A stretch of 20,949 bases of DNA from JASMHC01 sp964476515 (GTDB lineage: Bacteria; Pseudomonadota; Alphaproteobacteria; Rhodobacterales; Rhodobacteraceae), in NCBI GenBank assembly GCA_964476515.1, contig CAYZAY010000036.1, positions 1 to 20,949 of the forward strand. Reading direction: 5' to 3'. The position numbers and the translations under genes were made by a program. Of this stretch, positions 1 to 7,312 are shown in pieces; the stretch's first letter is position 1; each line of letters opens with the position of its first letter. The notes beneath the pieces are model-generated. The model saw only the letters and a program-made list of their open reading frames with translations. It did no database searches and had not been told where the DNA came from.

Positions 1-1403
1 GTCAGGAACATCACGTTGCTCAGGTCATACTCGACCTCAAGATAGTGATCCGAGAACGTGTTGTTCTGTTCCGGATCAAGCACTTCAAGCATCGCTGACG
101 CCGGATCACCACGGAAATCCTGACCCATCTTGTCGATCTCATCGAGCAAGATTAGCGGGTTCGTTGTTTTCGCCTTTTTCAACGCCTGAATGATCTTCCC
201 CGGCATCGACCCGATATAGGTACGGCGGTGACCGCGAATTTCAGATTCGTCGCGCACGCCACCCAGCGAAATGCGGATGAACTCGCGCCCTGTCGCCCGC
301 GCGACCGATTTACCCAGCGATGTCTTACCAACACCGGGCGGACCAACGAGGCACATGATAGGCCCCTTCAGTTTCTTTGAGCGCTGTTGAACAGCAAGAT
401 ACTCGACGATCCGCTCTTTCACTTTGTCCAGACCGTAGTGATCCGCATCAAGGATATCCTGAGCGCGGTTCAGGTCTTTCTTCACGCGGGATTTGGTGCC
501 CCACGGAATCGACAAGATCCAATCGAGGTAGTTGCGCACGACAGTCGCTTCCGCTGACATCGGTGACATGTTCTTAAGCTTCTTCAGCTCGCCATCGACC
601 TTTTCCTTGGCTTCTTTCGAAAGCTTGGTCTCAGCGATCTTTGCCTCAAGTTCAGCAATCTCGTTGCTGCCCTCTTCGCCATCGTCAAGTTCCTTCTGAA
701 TGGCCTTCATCTGCTCATTCAAATAGTATTCGCGCTGCGTGCGCTCCATCTGGGATTTCACGCGGGTCTTGATCTTTTTCTCGACCTGCAGAACCGAAAC
801 TTCGCCCTGCATCAGGCCATAGATTTTCTCAAGACGCTCGGAAATTGGCAGGGTTTCAAGAAGCTCTTGCTTCTGGTCAACCTCAACACCCAAATGACCA
901 GCCACAAGGTCAGCTAGTTTGCCCGGTTCTTGTGCTTCCGCGACCGAGGCCAAAGCCTCTTCGGGGACGTTCTTTTTGACCTTGGCGTAGCGCTCAAACT
1001 CTTCGCCAACCGACCCAAGAAGCGCTTCAACGGCGGTCAGATCACCGGCCACTTCGTAAATCTCGCGCGCGGCGGCTTCAAAGTAATCGGGATTCTCTAT
1101 GAATTCTGTAATTTCGACACGGGCTTGGCCTTCGACCAAAACCTTCACTGTGCCGTCAGGCAGCTTCAATAGCTGCAAAACGTTAGCCAATACGCCGATG
1201 CGATAGATACCCTCTTCCGTCGGATCATCCTCGGTTGGATCAATCTGACTGGACAGCAGGATTTGCTTGTCGTCGCGCATGACTTCTTCCAAAGCCTTCA
1301 CCGACTTTTCGCGACCGACAAAAAGCGGTACGATCATATGCGGAAACACGACGATGTCGCGCAAAGGCAGGACTGGATAAGAAGCGTTAAGTTGCTCTTG
1401 CAT
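1..1403 (-). CDS. lon: Lon ATP-dependent protease (endopeptidase La), 5' part
   Basis: The minus strand encodes the first 467 residues of Lon, and the gene runs off the left edge of the window. Lon is a cytoplasmic AAA+ serine protease that degrades misfolded and short-lived regulatory proteins. Visible parts are the N-terminal substrate-recognition domain (from about residue 8, VLPLRDIVVFPHM), a charged helical middle region (about 200-300), and the AAA+ module with Walker A GPPGVGKTS (lysine at about residue 360, close to its place in E. coli Lon) and Walker B LILLDEID near residue 420. The proteolytic domain with the Ser-Lys dyad lies outside the window. The ATG start is supported by AAGGAT just upstream and by the usual family N-terminus. 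A heat-shock type promoter lies about 75-100 bases upstream. Confidence 0.97.
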   Translation of the reverse strand, partial: MQEQLNASYPVLPLRDIVVFPHMIVPLFVGREKSVKALEEVMRDDKQILLSSQIDPTEDDPTEEGIYRIGVLANVLQLLKLPDGTVKVLVEGQARVEITEFIENPDYFEAAAREIYEVAGDLTAVEALLGSVGEEFERYAKVKKNVPEEALASVAEAQEPGKLADLVAGHLGVEVDQKQELLETLPISERLEKIYGLMQGEVSVLQVEKKIKTRVKSQMERTQREYYLNEQMKAIQKELDDGEEGSNEIAELEAKIAETKLSKEAKEKVDGELKKLKNMSPMSAEATVVRNYLDWILSIPWGTKSRVKKDLNRAQDILDADHYGLDKVKERIVEYLAVQQRSKKLKGPIMCLVGPPGVGKTSLGKSVARATGREFIRISLGGVRDESEIRGHRRTYIGSMPGKIIQALKKAKTTNPLILLDEIDKMGQDFRGDPASAMLEVLDPEQNNTFSDHYLEVEYDLSNVMFL

Positions 1404-1476
1404 GTTTTATCCTTGGTTAGGCAAAACGGATCGGCCCCAAATATGGCAACACATTCCGTCTCCGGTATGGACATAA

Positions 1477-1505
1477 AAATGGGGCTAGCAGAGACGGAGT
1501 TCAAG
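1477..1505 (-). promoter_or_regulatory. Sigma-32 (RpoH) type heat-shock promoter of lon
   Basis: On the minus strand CTTGAA (1505 to 1500) is followed after exactly 15 bases by CCCCATTT (1484 to 1477). This matches the enterobacterial sigma-32 consensus (CTTGAA, about 13-15 bases, CCCCATnT) almost perfectly and keeps the CTTG core used by alphaproteobacterial RpoH. It would start transcription near 1470 and give a leader of about 65 bases before the lon ATG. lon is a classical heat-shock gene, so placement and function agree. The start site itself is inferred. Confidence 0.8.
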
Positions 1506-1586
1506 CCAAACTTGCGCAATCCATTAAGATCGCGCGAATTCCGGCCATTTTACGAAACAATCAGCCACATCATTGCCGCTTGTCGG

Positions 1587-2831
1587 CTAATTTTCCGAAG
1601 GAACGCCGTATATTTCCGCCAAAAGCCTAGCGATTCCACTACCCCAGCTTTGAGAGCGGTCATAATGGGGCGTCGGGTCCATTGGCAGATTGTCCTTTAG
1701 TTTTTGGTACGCTTGATCGTCCGACATCAACCGTTTTAATTGTCGAACCAGATCGTCACGATCCCCCGCCCTGAAGGTTTCACAAAGGGCCATTTGCTCA
1801 ACAGTTGCCGGTGTAGACGTGCTGATCAAAGCAGGCACACCGCTGATCAGTGCTTCTGGCAAATAGGTCGGTAGTGCCTTCGTCGCCGTGTAATAATCCG
1901 CAACAACGACAAGTCCTACTGCTTGAAGGGCGCGCAGCATCCTTTCGCCATCGTATCCGACGTGAACATCCAACCCATCGGTCTGCAAACCCAGCGCCGA
2001 TAGATCTTCGTTCTTGCCACCCGTACCGATCATTGTAAGCGACGCGTCCGAAACTTCATTGCGGACCGAAACAAACGCATCCACCAAAAGATCAACACCA
2101 GACTAGGCTTCAAACTCGCCGATATAGAGCAGGCTCTTGGCGCTCTGTGGACTTATGTTTTCAGGCGTCAGGATAAACTGGTTGCGTGATATTTCGACGG
2201 GCAACCCCCGACCAACCAGCCCCAAGGTCTGCTGCAAAGCAATGTCAGAGGGCGCAAGAATACCGCTTATTCCGGCAAGATTTCTTCGGTTTTGCCGCTT
2301 ACGAACCAGCTCGCGAAGACGGCTTTTGATAGATGCGCCTTTGGCATCCCTCCCGTCCGGCCAGAATAGCGAGTGTGCGTAATAAACCGCCGGACAAATC
2401 TGAACGATCTGTGGGATGATCTCTGCCGATATACTTGGGGAAATCACAACCAGATGAGGCTGAAATTCTTCAACATGCTCCATCACCTGATCGACAATTG
2501 ATTTGCCGCCACCAACCTCCGGCTGGCGTTCAATCTTTGCAATTTTGACCGCTTGATCTTTCGGTGGCTCGGTATCGAACAGAGACATTAACAGCCCTTG
2601 TGCACCAAGCTTATCAACCAGTTCAAAGAACATGCCCGCATATGTCGCCTTTTGGCTTCTCGGGTCGCCCTTACCTTGGGCCCAAAAATGTTGAACGCGT
2701 GCCACATCATTGGCCAAAGACAGGTAGCACAAACGAAGCTTTTCGCCGGTCGCCAACTGCAATTTGGCCCGCAACGCTTCGGGCAAACCGTCTGCAATTT
2801 CCACAAATTCCGGGAGTTCTGTATGGGTCAA
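1587..2831 (-). pseudogene. GT4-type glycosyltransferase interrupted by an in-frame amber codon
   Basis: Two open frames lie in the same reading frame, separated by a single TAG at 2103-2105: 242 residues upstream (2106-2831) and 171 downstream (1587-2102). Read through, they make about 414 residues, the usual size of a GT-B fold, GT4-like glycosyltransferase. The N-terminal half starts its first strand at about residue 31 (KLRLCYLSLAND). The C-terminal half has the domain-opening strand LLYIGEFEA directly before the stop, SGVDLLVDAF directly after it, and a conserved glutamate region (YLPEALISGVPALIS). The stop falls where GT4 proteins carry a charged or polar residue (compare the EKGVD type), so one substitution from CAG, GAG or AAG explains it. 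The start is also unclear: there is no ATG before the first strand, only TTG (2831) and later GTG/TTG codons without a strong ribosome site. The acceptor sugar is unknown. It is probably a recent nonsense pseudogene, a strain polymorphism or a base error. Confidence 0.8.
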
Positions 2832-2980
2832 TGAATTCTCAGCTTTTCTACCGACGCCAGCTTGCCCAACTCTGCCCCCTAATGTCCAGCAAACAAGACT
2901 TGACGGCTATATGCCACCAGCAACGCGCAGGCCGGTAAAAAGCCAAACCACGCCCCAAATCCTTTGCCTATTCGGATAAA

Positions 2981-4315
2981 TCAGAACCGGTCTGCGACGG
3001 AGTGAAAAAGCGACGCTCCGGCTTCAATACCTAGACCCTTTAACTGGGTGTGCTTAGTGACATTTTCATTCACCGGCACGACGGGCAGGTCATTTTCTTC
3101 TTTGGTCAAAATGCTGTTCGCAAGCCGCTGCCCAAATACTGTTGCAGGCGCGATACCGCGACCAGAATAGCCAAAACACGCATAAGCCCCGGGACCAAAT
3201 CGCCAGATTTTAGGCAGCTTTTCCCGCGTCATCCCAATGCGGCCATCCCAATGGCATTCGATATCGATCCCCTTAAGGGTCGGAAATAGTTTGCCGATTT
3301 TACGTTGAACCCAATGTCGGTGCACTCCACTGGCTACATGGTCTAGTTGCCCCATCCCGCCAATAATCAGCCGTCCTTCGTGATCAAGACGCCACGATGA
3401 CATCACCAACCCCGTGTCCCAGCACCCTTCCCCGCCAGGCAAAACAATTTCTTGCTGTGCAGCTGACAATGGCGCGGTCGCGACCTGAAAATAGAAAACC
3501 GGCACCGATTTGAACGGCTGAACCCAGCTCATTTCGAAAGGATAGGAATCTGTTGCCAGCAACATCGCAGACGATCGCACAAGCCCCGTCGGAGTTGCAA
3601 CTTCCCACAAATCATCCTGCCACCCAACCGAAAGCGCCGGAGATTCCTCGCAAATCATCGCGCCCTGCTCTTTGGCCGCCCGGGCCAAGCCTTGGGCATA
3701 GGCCAACGGCTGGATCGAGCCAGCCCGAGGATCAAACAGCGCACCATGCAATCCAGAAGCTCCGGTTCTTTCACCCACTTCGTCAGCGCTCAGCAACGAA
3801 ACCGGCGCCCCAATCGCTTCCATTTGTTGGTGACGGGTCGTTAAACTGTCAAAGCCTTTGACCGAATGCGCGCAATGCAACGATCCGGCACGGACCGGCG
3901 CGCAATCAATCCCATGCTTATCAATCAAGCCAAAAACGACTTCCGGCGCACCACCAAGTATACCAGATAGGCGATCACCGATGCCGTCGCCCAGCACCTT
4001 GCGAATACCCGCAGGAGGAAGCCAAAGCCCCGCGTTCACCAGACCAACATTGCGCCCTGACCCCCCATAGCCAATGCAACGGGCCTCGACGACGACAACC
4101 TTCGCACCTCGTTCGGCAGCCTGCAGTGCAGTGCTTAGGCCGGTATAGCCACCGCCAATAACAACGAGGTCCGCCTCGACGAAATCTTGCAGAGCTTCAG
4201 ACGCAAAACTCTCGCCGCTGGTCTTGGACCAATGGATTTCAGTTGTTTCTAGTCCCACTCGCACCACACTTTCCGACGTTAGCCACAGGCTACGTGCTGC
4301 ACTGCGTTCATGCAA
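2981..4315 (-). CDS. FAD-dependent oxidoreductase of the DAO family (gamma-glutamylputrescine oxidase-like)
   Basis: The 444-residue frame has the dinucleotide-binding motif VVIGGGYTGLS at about residues 51-61, an E at the end of the second strand (VVVVEA), the GYGGSGRN segment at 82-89, and the C-terminal FAD contact GYSGRGIAP at 382-390. These are the marks of D-amino-acid-oxidase-fold amine or amino-acid oxidases. The closest type I recognise is PuuB-like gamma-glutamylputrescine oxidase, but the substrate cannot be read from sequence. No ATG occurs in the first 160 residues. The open frame begins with TTG at 4315, but GTG codons at about 4267, 4264 and 4258 follow a GGAAAG and one of them may be the true start, so up to 19 N-terminal residues are uncertain. 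It lies 11 bases after tgt and is probably cotranscribed with it. Confidence 0.85.
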   Translation of the reverse strand: MHERSAARSLWLTSESVVRVGLETTEIHWSKTSGESFASEALQDFVEADLVVIGGGYTGLSTALQAAERGAKVVVVEARCIGYGGSGRNVGLVNAGLWLPPAGIRKVLGDGIGDRLSGILGGAPEVVFGLIDKHGIDCAPVRAGSLHCAHSVKGFDSLTTRHQQMEAIGAPVSLLSADEVGERTGASGLHGALFDPRAGSIQPLAYAQGLARAAKEQGAMICEESPALSVGWQDDLWEVATPTGLVRSSAMLLATDSYPFEMSWVQPFKSVPVFYFQVATAPLSAAQQEIVLPGGEGCWDTGLVMSSWRLDHEGRLIIGGMGQLDHVASGVHRHWVQRKIGKLFPTLKGIDIECHWDGRIGMTREKLPKIWRFGPGAYACFGYSGRGIAPATVFGQRLANSILTKEENDLPVVPVNENVTKHTQLKGLGIEAGASLFHSVADRF

Positions 4316-4326
4316 CGTTTAGAATA

Positions 4327-5454
4327 TCAAAGTCGATCAATATCGCCCTGAGCACGATCTGCATGAAACCCCTGTTCCCATGCATCGAACTCACCAACCG
4401 CAATCGCGCCGCGCATTCCGCTCATAATATCTTGATAGTACTGAAGATTGTGCCACGTTAGCAGCATGCCTGAAATCATTTCCTGCGACCTGAACACATG
4501 ATGCAAATAAGCACGGCTATAGTTCAGACACGCGGGACAGCTACAGTTTTCATCCAATGGCCGCGGATCATCCTGATGACGCGCGTTCTTGATGTTCACC
4601 ACACCATGACGCGTAAACACCTGCCCCGTCCGGCCTGACCGTGACGGCAACACACAATCCATCATATCAACACCGCGCTTTACGGCACCGACGATATCAT
4701 CGGGCTTGCCTACCCCCATCAGATAGCGCGGCTTGTTCTCGGGCAACATTTCCGGCGCGTAATCCAGCACGCCAAACATCGCTTCCTGTCCTTCACCGAC
4801 AGCAAGCCCGCCAATCGCGTATCCTTCAAACTCGATCTCGCGCAGCTTCTCGGCGCTCTCGGCCCGAAGATCTTGTGTGACACCACCCTGCTGAATGCCA
4901 AACAGGGCATAGCCCGGACGATCGCCAAAAGCTTCGCGCGACCGCTTGGCCCAACGCATCGACAGGCGCATGCTTTCTGCCACAGCTTCGTCCGTTGCCG
5001 GAAGTGCGGGGCATTCATCGAAACACATCACAATGTCACTGCCCAATAACCGCTGGATCTCCATTGACCGCTCGGGCGTCAGAACGTGCTTGGACCCGTC
5101 GATATGAGACTTAAACGTCACGCCCTCTTCGGTCAGCTTGCGCAACTCGGCCAAAGACATCACCTGAAACCCGCCGCTGTCCGTCAGGATCGGCTTGTCC
5201 CAGTTCATGAACTTGTGCAGTCCACCCAACCGCTCGATCCGTTCGGCCGTCGGGCGCAGCATCAAGTGATAGGTGTTCCCCAACAGAATATCCGCGCCGG
5301 TCGATGCCACGCTTTCGGGCATCATTGCCTTTACAGTGGCCGCCGTTCCGACCGGCATAAAAGCAGGGGTCCGGATATCCCCTTTCGGGGTCGAGATCAC
5401 ACCCGCCCGTGCCTTGCCATCTGTTGCTTTCAGATCAAAAGAAAACTGCTGCAT
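4327..5454 (-). CDS. tgt: tRNA-guanine (queuine) transglycosylase
   Basis: The 375-residue protein exchanges guanine-34 of tRNA-Asp, -Asn, -His and -Tyr for the queuosine precursor preQ1. Visible residues fit a full bacterial Tgt: TDSGGFQ with D92 as general base, FDEC with D146, the GGLAVGE substrate loop at 215-221, the nucleophile D266 in DCVLPSRSGRTG, and the zinc site C304, C306, C309 and H335. Length and ends are typical. The ATG at 5454 is preceded by GAGGGG, which can be masked by an upstream leader arm (described separately). It is divergent from sufT and probably heads a transcript that continues into the FAD oxidoreductase. Confidence 0.97.
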   Translation of the reverse strand: MQQFSFDLKATDGKARAGVISTPKGDIRTPAFMPVGTAATVKAMMPESVASTGADILLGNTYHLMLRPTAERIERLGGLHKFMNWDKPILTDSGGFQVMSLAELRKLTEEGVTFKSHIDGSKHVLTPERSMEIQRLLGSDIVMCFDECPALPATDEAVAESMRLSMRWAKRSREAFGDRPGYALFGIQQGGVTQDLRAESAEKLREIEFEGYAIGGLAVGEGQEAMFGVLDYAPEMLPENKPRYLMGVGKPDDIVGAVKRGVDMMDCVLPSRSGRTGQVFTRHGVVNIKNARHQDDPRPLDENCSCPACLNYSRAYLHHVFRSQEMISGMLLTWHNLQYYQDIMSGMRGAIAVGEFDAWEQGFHADRAQGDIDRL

Positions 5455-5458
5455 TTCA

Positions 5459-5546
5459 GCCCCTCAAATTCAACAGCGCCCCGCATACTCTGCCAGCGGG
5501 GCTTTCGCAATCCACGTCATCTTCTGACCAGAAATATCCCCGCCGG
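5459..5546 (-). promoter_or_regulatory. tgt leader with competing hairpins and a maskable ribosome site
   Basis: Reading the minus strand towards the tgt start there are four complementary segments: GCGGGG (5543 to 5538), GCCCCGC (5502 to 5496), GCGGGGC (5484 to 5478) and the ribosome site GAGGGGC (5465 to 5459). The second can pair with the first, with the third (perfect 7 base pairs, 11-base loop), or through GCCCC with the ribosome site. These pairings exclude one another, as in attenuator or translational-switch leaders. It does not match the preQ1-I riboswitch that I know. Whether this region is transcribed as leader is inferred. Confidence 0.4.
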
Positions 5547-5570
5547 AGGCATCAAAAACTCTTGGCTCAT
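5517..5570 (-). other. Short element encoding a 17-codon frame; resembles a recurrent Rhodobacteraceae intergenic sequence
   Basis: On the minus strand an ATG at 5570 opens a 17-codon frame (MSQEFLMPPAGIFLVRR) that ends with TGA at 5517-5519. Its core, GCCTCCGGCGGGGATATTT, resembles a short sequence that I recall as frequent between genes in Rhodobacteraceae genomes; that is memory, not a search. No convincing ribosome site precedes the ATG, so a genuine peptide is doubtful and a repeat or leader element is more likely. No second copy was found in this window. Confidence 0.35.
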
Positions 5571-5581
5571 GCCGCTTTAGG

Positions 5582-5617
5582 CATTTGTAGCGTTTCGATG
5601 TACAAATATTACAAATG
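5582..5617. promoter_or_regulatory. Possible operator: CATTTGTA / TACAAATA / TACAAATG cluster
   Basis: CATTTGTA (5582-5589) is the exact inverse of TACAAATG (5610-5617), and a further copy TACAAATA (5601-5608) lies 9 bases before the latter as a direct repeat. Three related 7-8 base half-sites within 36 bases, in the region between tgt and sufT, look like a regulator binding site. I cannot assign a regulator. Confidence 0.35.
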
Positions 5618-5660
5618 TCATCAAACGTCAGGGTCTGGACGCTTCATATTCTATATCCTA

Positions 5661-5666
5661 TATAAT
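5661..5666 (+). promoter_or_regulatory. Candidate -10 element for sufT-sufA
   Basis: A perfect TATAAT lies 27 bases before the sufT ATG, within an AT-rich run, and the ribosome site ACAGGA follows at 5681-5686. No good -35 hexamer sits at the normal distance (GGACGC and CTGGAC are the nearest), so an activator or an extended contact may be needed. It implies that sufT-sufA can be transcribed from their own promoter. Confidence 0.45.
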
Positions 5667-5692
5667 CACTCAGGAAATAGACAGGACGTCAA

Positions 5693-6055
5693 ATGAGTCA
5701 GGCAACCGATCCCGTAGAAGGCGCACCGCTAATCGCCCCTTCCACAACTGATCACCCTTTATACGATCAGGTCATCGAGGCCTGCCGCACCGTGTATGAT
5801 CCGGAAATTCCGGTGAATATTTATGATCTCGGATTGATCTACACCATTGATATCAATGGTGTAAATCTTGTGAAGATCATGATGACCCTAACGGCACCAG
5901 GTTGCCCTGTAGCTGGCGACATGCCAGGCTGGATTCAGGATGCCGTCGCTCCGGTTGCTGGCGTTCAGAATGTCGAAGTCGAGCTGACCTGGGAACCACC
6001 CTGGGGCATGGACATGATGTCCGACGAAGCACGCCTAGAACTCGGCTTTATGTAA
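5693..6055 (+). CDS. sufT: SufT-type Fe-S cluster assembly protein (MIP18/DUF59 family)
   Basis: This 120-residue cytoplasmic protein carries the DUF59 domain: DPEIPVNIYDLGLIY at 36-50, the TAPGCP segment with conserved C71, and the C-terminal WEPPW at 100-104. SufT-like proteins help mature Fe-S proteins, mainly under high demand. It is followed 21 bases later by sufA. In many alphaproteobacteria both genes close the suf operon; here the preceding 238 bases are non-coding and the neighbour is divergent, so the pair stands apart from the rest of suf. PaaD belongs to the same fold, but no phenylacetate genes are near. Confidence 0.9.
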   Translation: MSQATDPVEGAPLIAPSTTDHPLYDQVIEACRTVYDPEIPVNIYDLGLIYTIDINGVNLVKIMMTLTAPGCPVAGDMPGWIQDAVAPVAGVQNVEVELTWEPPWGMDMMSDEARLELGFM

Positions 6056-6076
6056 GTCGCTGAAAGGAAAGAACAA

Positions 6077-6454
6077 ATGTTCGGTATTCCAGGAAAGCAA
6101 GCCGTCACAATGACCTCTGCCGCTTCGGCGCAGATCAAGAAACTGATGGATAAAGAAGGCCACTCGGGTCTTCGCATTGGCGTCAAAAAAGGCGGCTGTG
6201 CTGGCATGGAATACACAATGGACTATGTCGCCGACACTGATCCCAACGACGAAGTGGTCGAACAGGATGGCGCACGGGTCATGATTGCCCCCATGGCACA
6301 GATGTTTCTTCTCGGCACAGAAATCGACTACGAAATTTCGCTGCTGGAAAGCGGTTTCAAGTTCCGCAACCCGAACGTTTCCGACGCTTGCGGGTGTGGT
6401 GAATCTATTAAATTCAAAGATATAGACGAACTACAAAGCGAACAATCTTCGTAA
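6077..6454 (+). CDS. sufA: A-type Fe-S cluster carrier (HesB/IscA family, SufA)
   Basis: The protein has 125 residues. The three ligand cysteines of A-type carriers are present: C41 in KKGGCAGMEY and C105/C107 in the C-terminal SDACGCGES. Such proteins hold and pass on Fe-S clusters or iron in the cytoplasm. The ATG follows a GAAAGGAAAG ribosome site. With sufT upstream it forms a two-gene unit; the name sufA rather than iscA or erpA rests on this pairing. Confidence 0.92.
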   Translation: MFGIPGKQAVTMTSAASAQIKKLMDKEGHSGLRIGVKKGGCAGMEYTMDYVADTDPNDEVVEQDGARVMIAPMAQMFLLGTEIDYEISLLESGFKFRNPNVSDACGCGESIKFKDIDELQSEQSS

Positions 6455-6470
6455 AAAGCCCTAAGTTTAC

Positions 6471-6494
6471 GTCGCGATTACTGCGTCCCGCGAC
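6471..6494 (+). other. Inverted repeat between sufA and tpiA
   Basis: GTCGCG (6471-6476) and CGCGAC (6489-6494) can form a 6-base-pair stem with a 12-base loop, 17 bases after the sufA stop. There is no T tract, so it is a weak candidate for a terminator or a 3'-end stabiliser. Confidence 0.3.
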
Positions 6495-6559
6495 TTCACG
6501 GACCTTGACCTTCTACGGCTCTGGCGTCATCGATTTAGCCAGTATTCAAGGAGGATCGC

Positions 6560-7306
6560 ATGCCCAGAAAACTCGCCGCCGGAAACTGGAAGATGAACGG
6601 GGTGAAGGCCTCGCTTGATGAAATCCGGACGCTTGCAAGTTCGCATGCGAATTCAGCGGTCGATATACTGATCTGCCCCCCCGCCACACTTGTTGCGCAA
6701 GCTGCTGATATTGAAGGTAATATCGCGATTGGTGGTCAAGATTGTCATGCGGCGGAAGCTGGTGCACACACCGGTGACACATCGGCTGAAATGTTGAAAG
6801 ACGCAGGCGCTACTTATGTGATCCTTGGTCATTCGGAACGCCGCACCGATCACGGCGAGACAAATCAACAGGTCCACGACAAAGTTCTGGCGGCATGGAA
6901 CACAGGCTTAATTGCAGTTATTTGCGTTGGTGAAACGCTAGAGCAACGCGAAAATGACGAAACAAATCAAGTGCTTGCCAAACAGCTGGCCGGTTCGGTC
7001 CCTGATGGCGCCCTGGCCGACAACACCGTTGTCGCCTACGAACCGGTATGGGCAATTGGCACTGGCAAAATTCCCAGCTTTGAGGAAATTTCACAGGCAC
7101 ATTCTTTCATTCGCGGATTTTTGGCGTCCCACAACGAAACCACAGAAGCCCACGGCATGAGCCTGTTATATGGCGGGTCGGTGAAGCCAAGCAACGCAGC
7201 CGAAATCTTTGCCCTGAATAACGTTGACGGCGCATTGGTTGGCGGTGCAAGCCTTTTGGCCAAGGATTTTTCCGGCATTATCAACGCCCTAGAAGCAAGC
7301 GCCTGA
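6560..7306 (+). CDS. tpiA: Triosephosphate isomerase
   Basis: The 248-residue enzyme interconverts dihydroxyacetone phosphate and glyceraldehyde 3-phosphate in glycolysis and gluconeogenesis. Catalytic residues are all visible: K11 in NWKMNG, H91 in GHSERR, and E161 in AYEPVWAIGTGK, where residues 162-170 form the flexible lid. The phosphate-binding YGGSV (204-208) and GGAS (228-231) segments are intact. The ATG follows a strong AAGGAGG. TTGACC at 6505-6510 is a possible -35, but the -10 is poor. The P450 gene begins 6 bases after its stop. Confidence 0.98.
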   Translation: MPRKLAAGNWKMNGVKASLDEIRTLASSHANSAVDILICPPATLVAQAADIEGNIAIGGQDCHAAEAGAHTGDTSAEMLKDAGATYVILGHSERRTDHGETNQQVHDKVLAAWNTGLIAVICVGETLEQRENDETNQVLAKQLAGSVPDGALADNTVVAYEPVWAIGTGKIPSFEEISQAHSFIRGFLASHNETTEAHGMSLLYGGSVKPSNAAEIFALNNVDGALVGGASLLAKDFSGIINALEASA

Positions 7307-7312
7307 GTCCAT

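Noticed and set aside
1263..1700. Open frame of 145 codons on the plus strand across the lon start
   Set aside because: It lies antisense to the lon 5' end, its promoter and the glycosyltransferase 3' end; no ribosome site or recognisable motifs.
2906..2980. Hydrophobic stretch readable on the minus strand in frame after the FAD oxidoreductase stop
   Set aside because: It reads like one membrane helix but has no start codon of its own and ends quickly at a TAG; chance translation of intergenic DNA is likelier.
5455..5692. preQ1 riboswitch ahead of tgt
   Set aside because: I looked for the short preQ1-I pattern with its A-rich tail and did not find it; only the competing GC-rich arms are visible.
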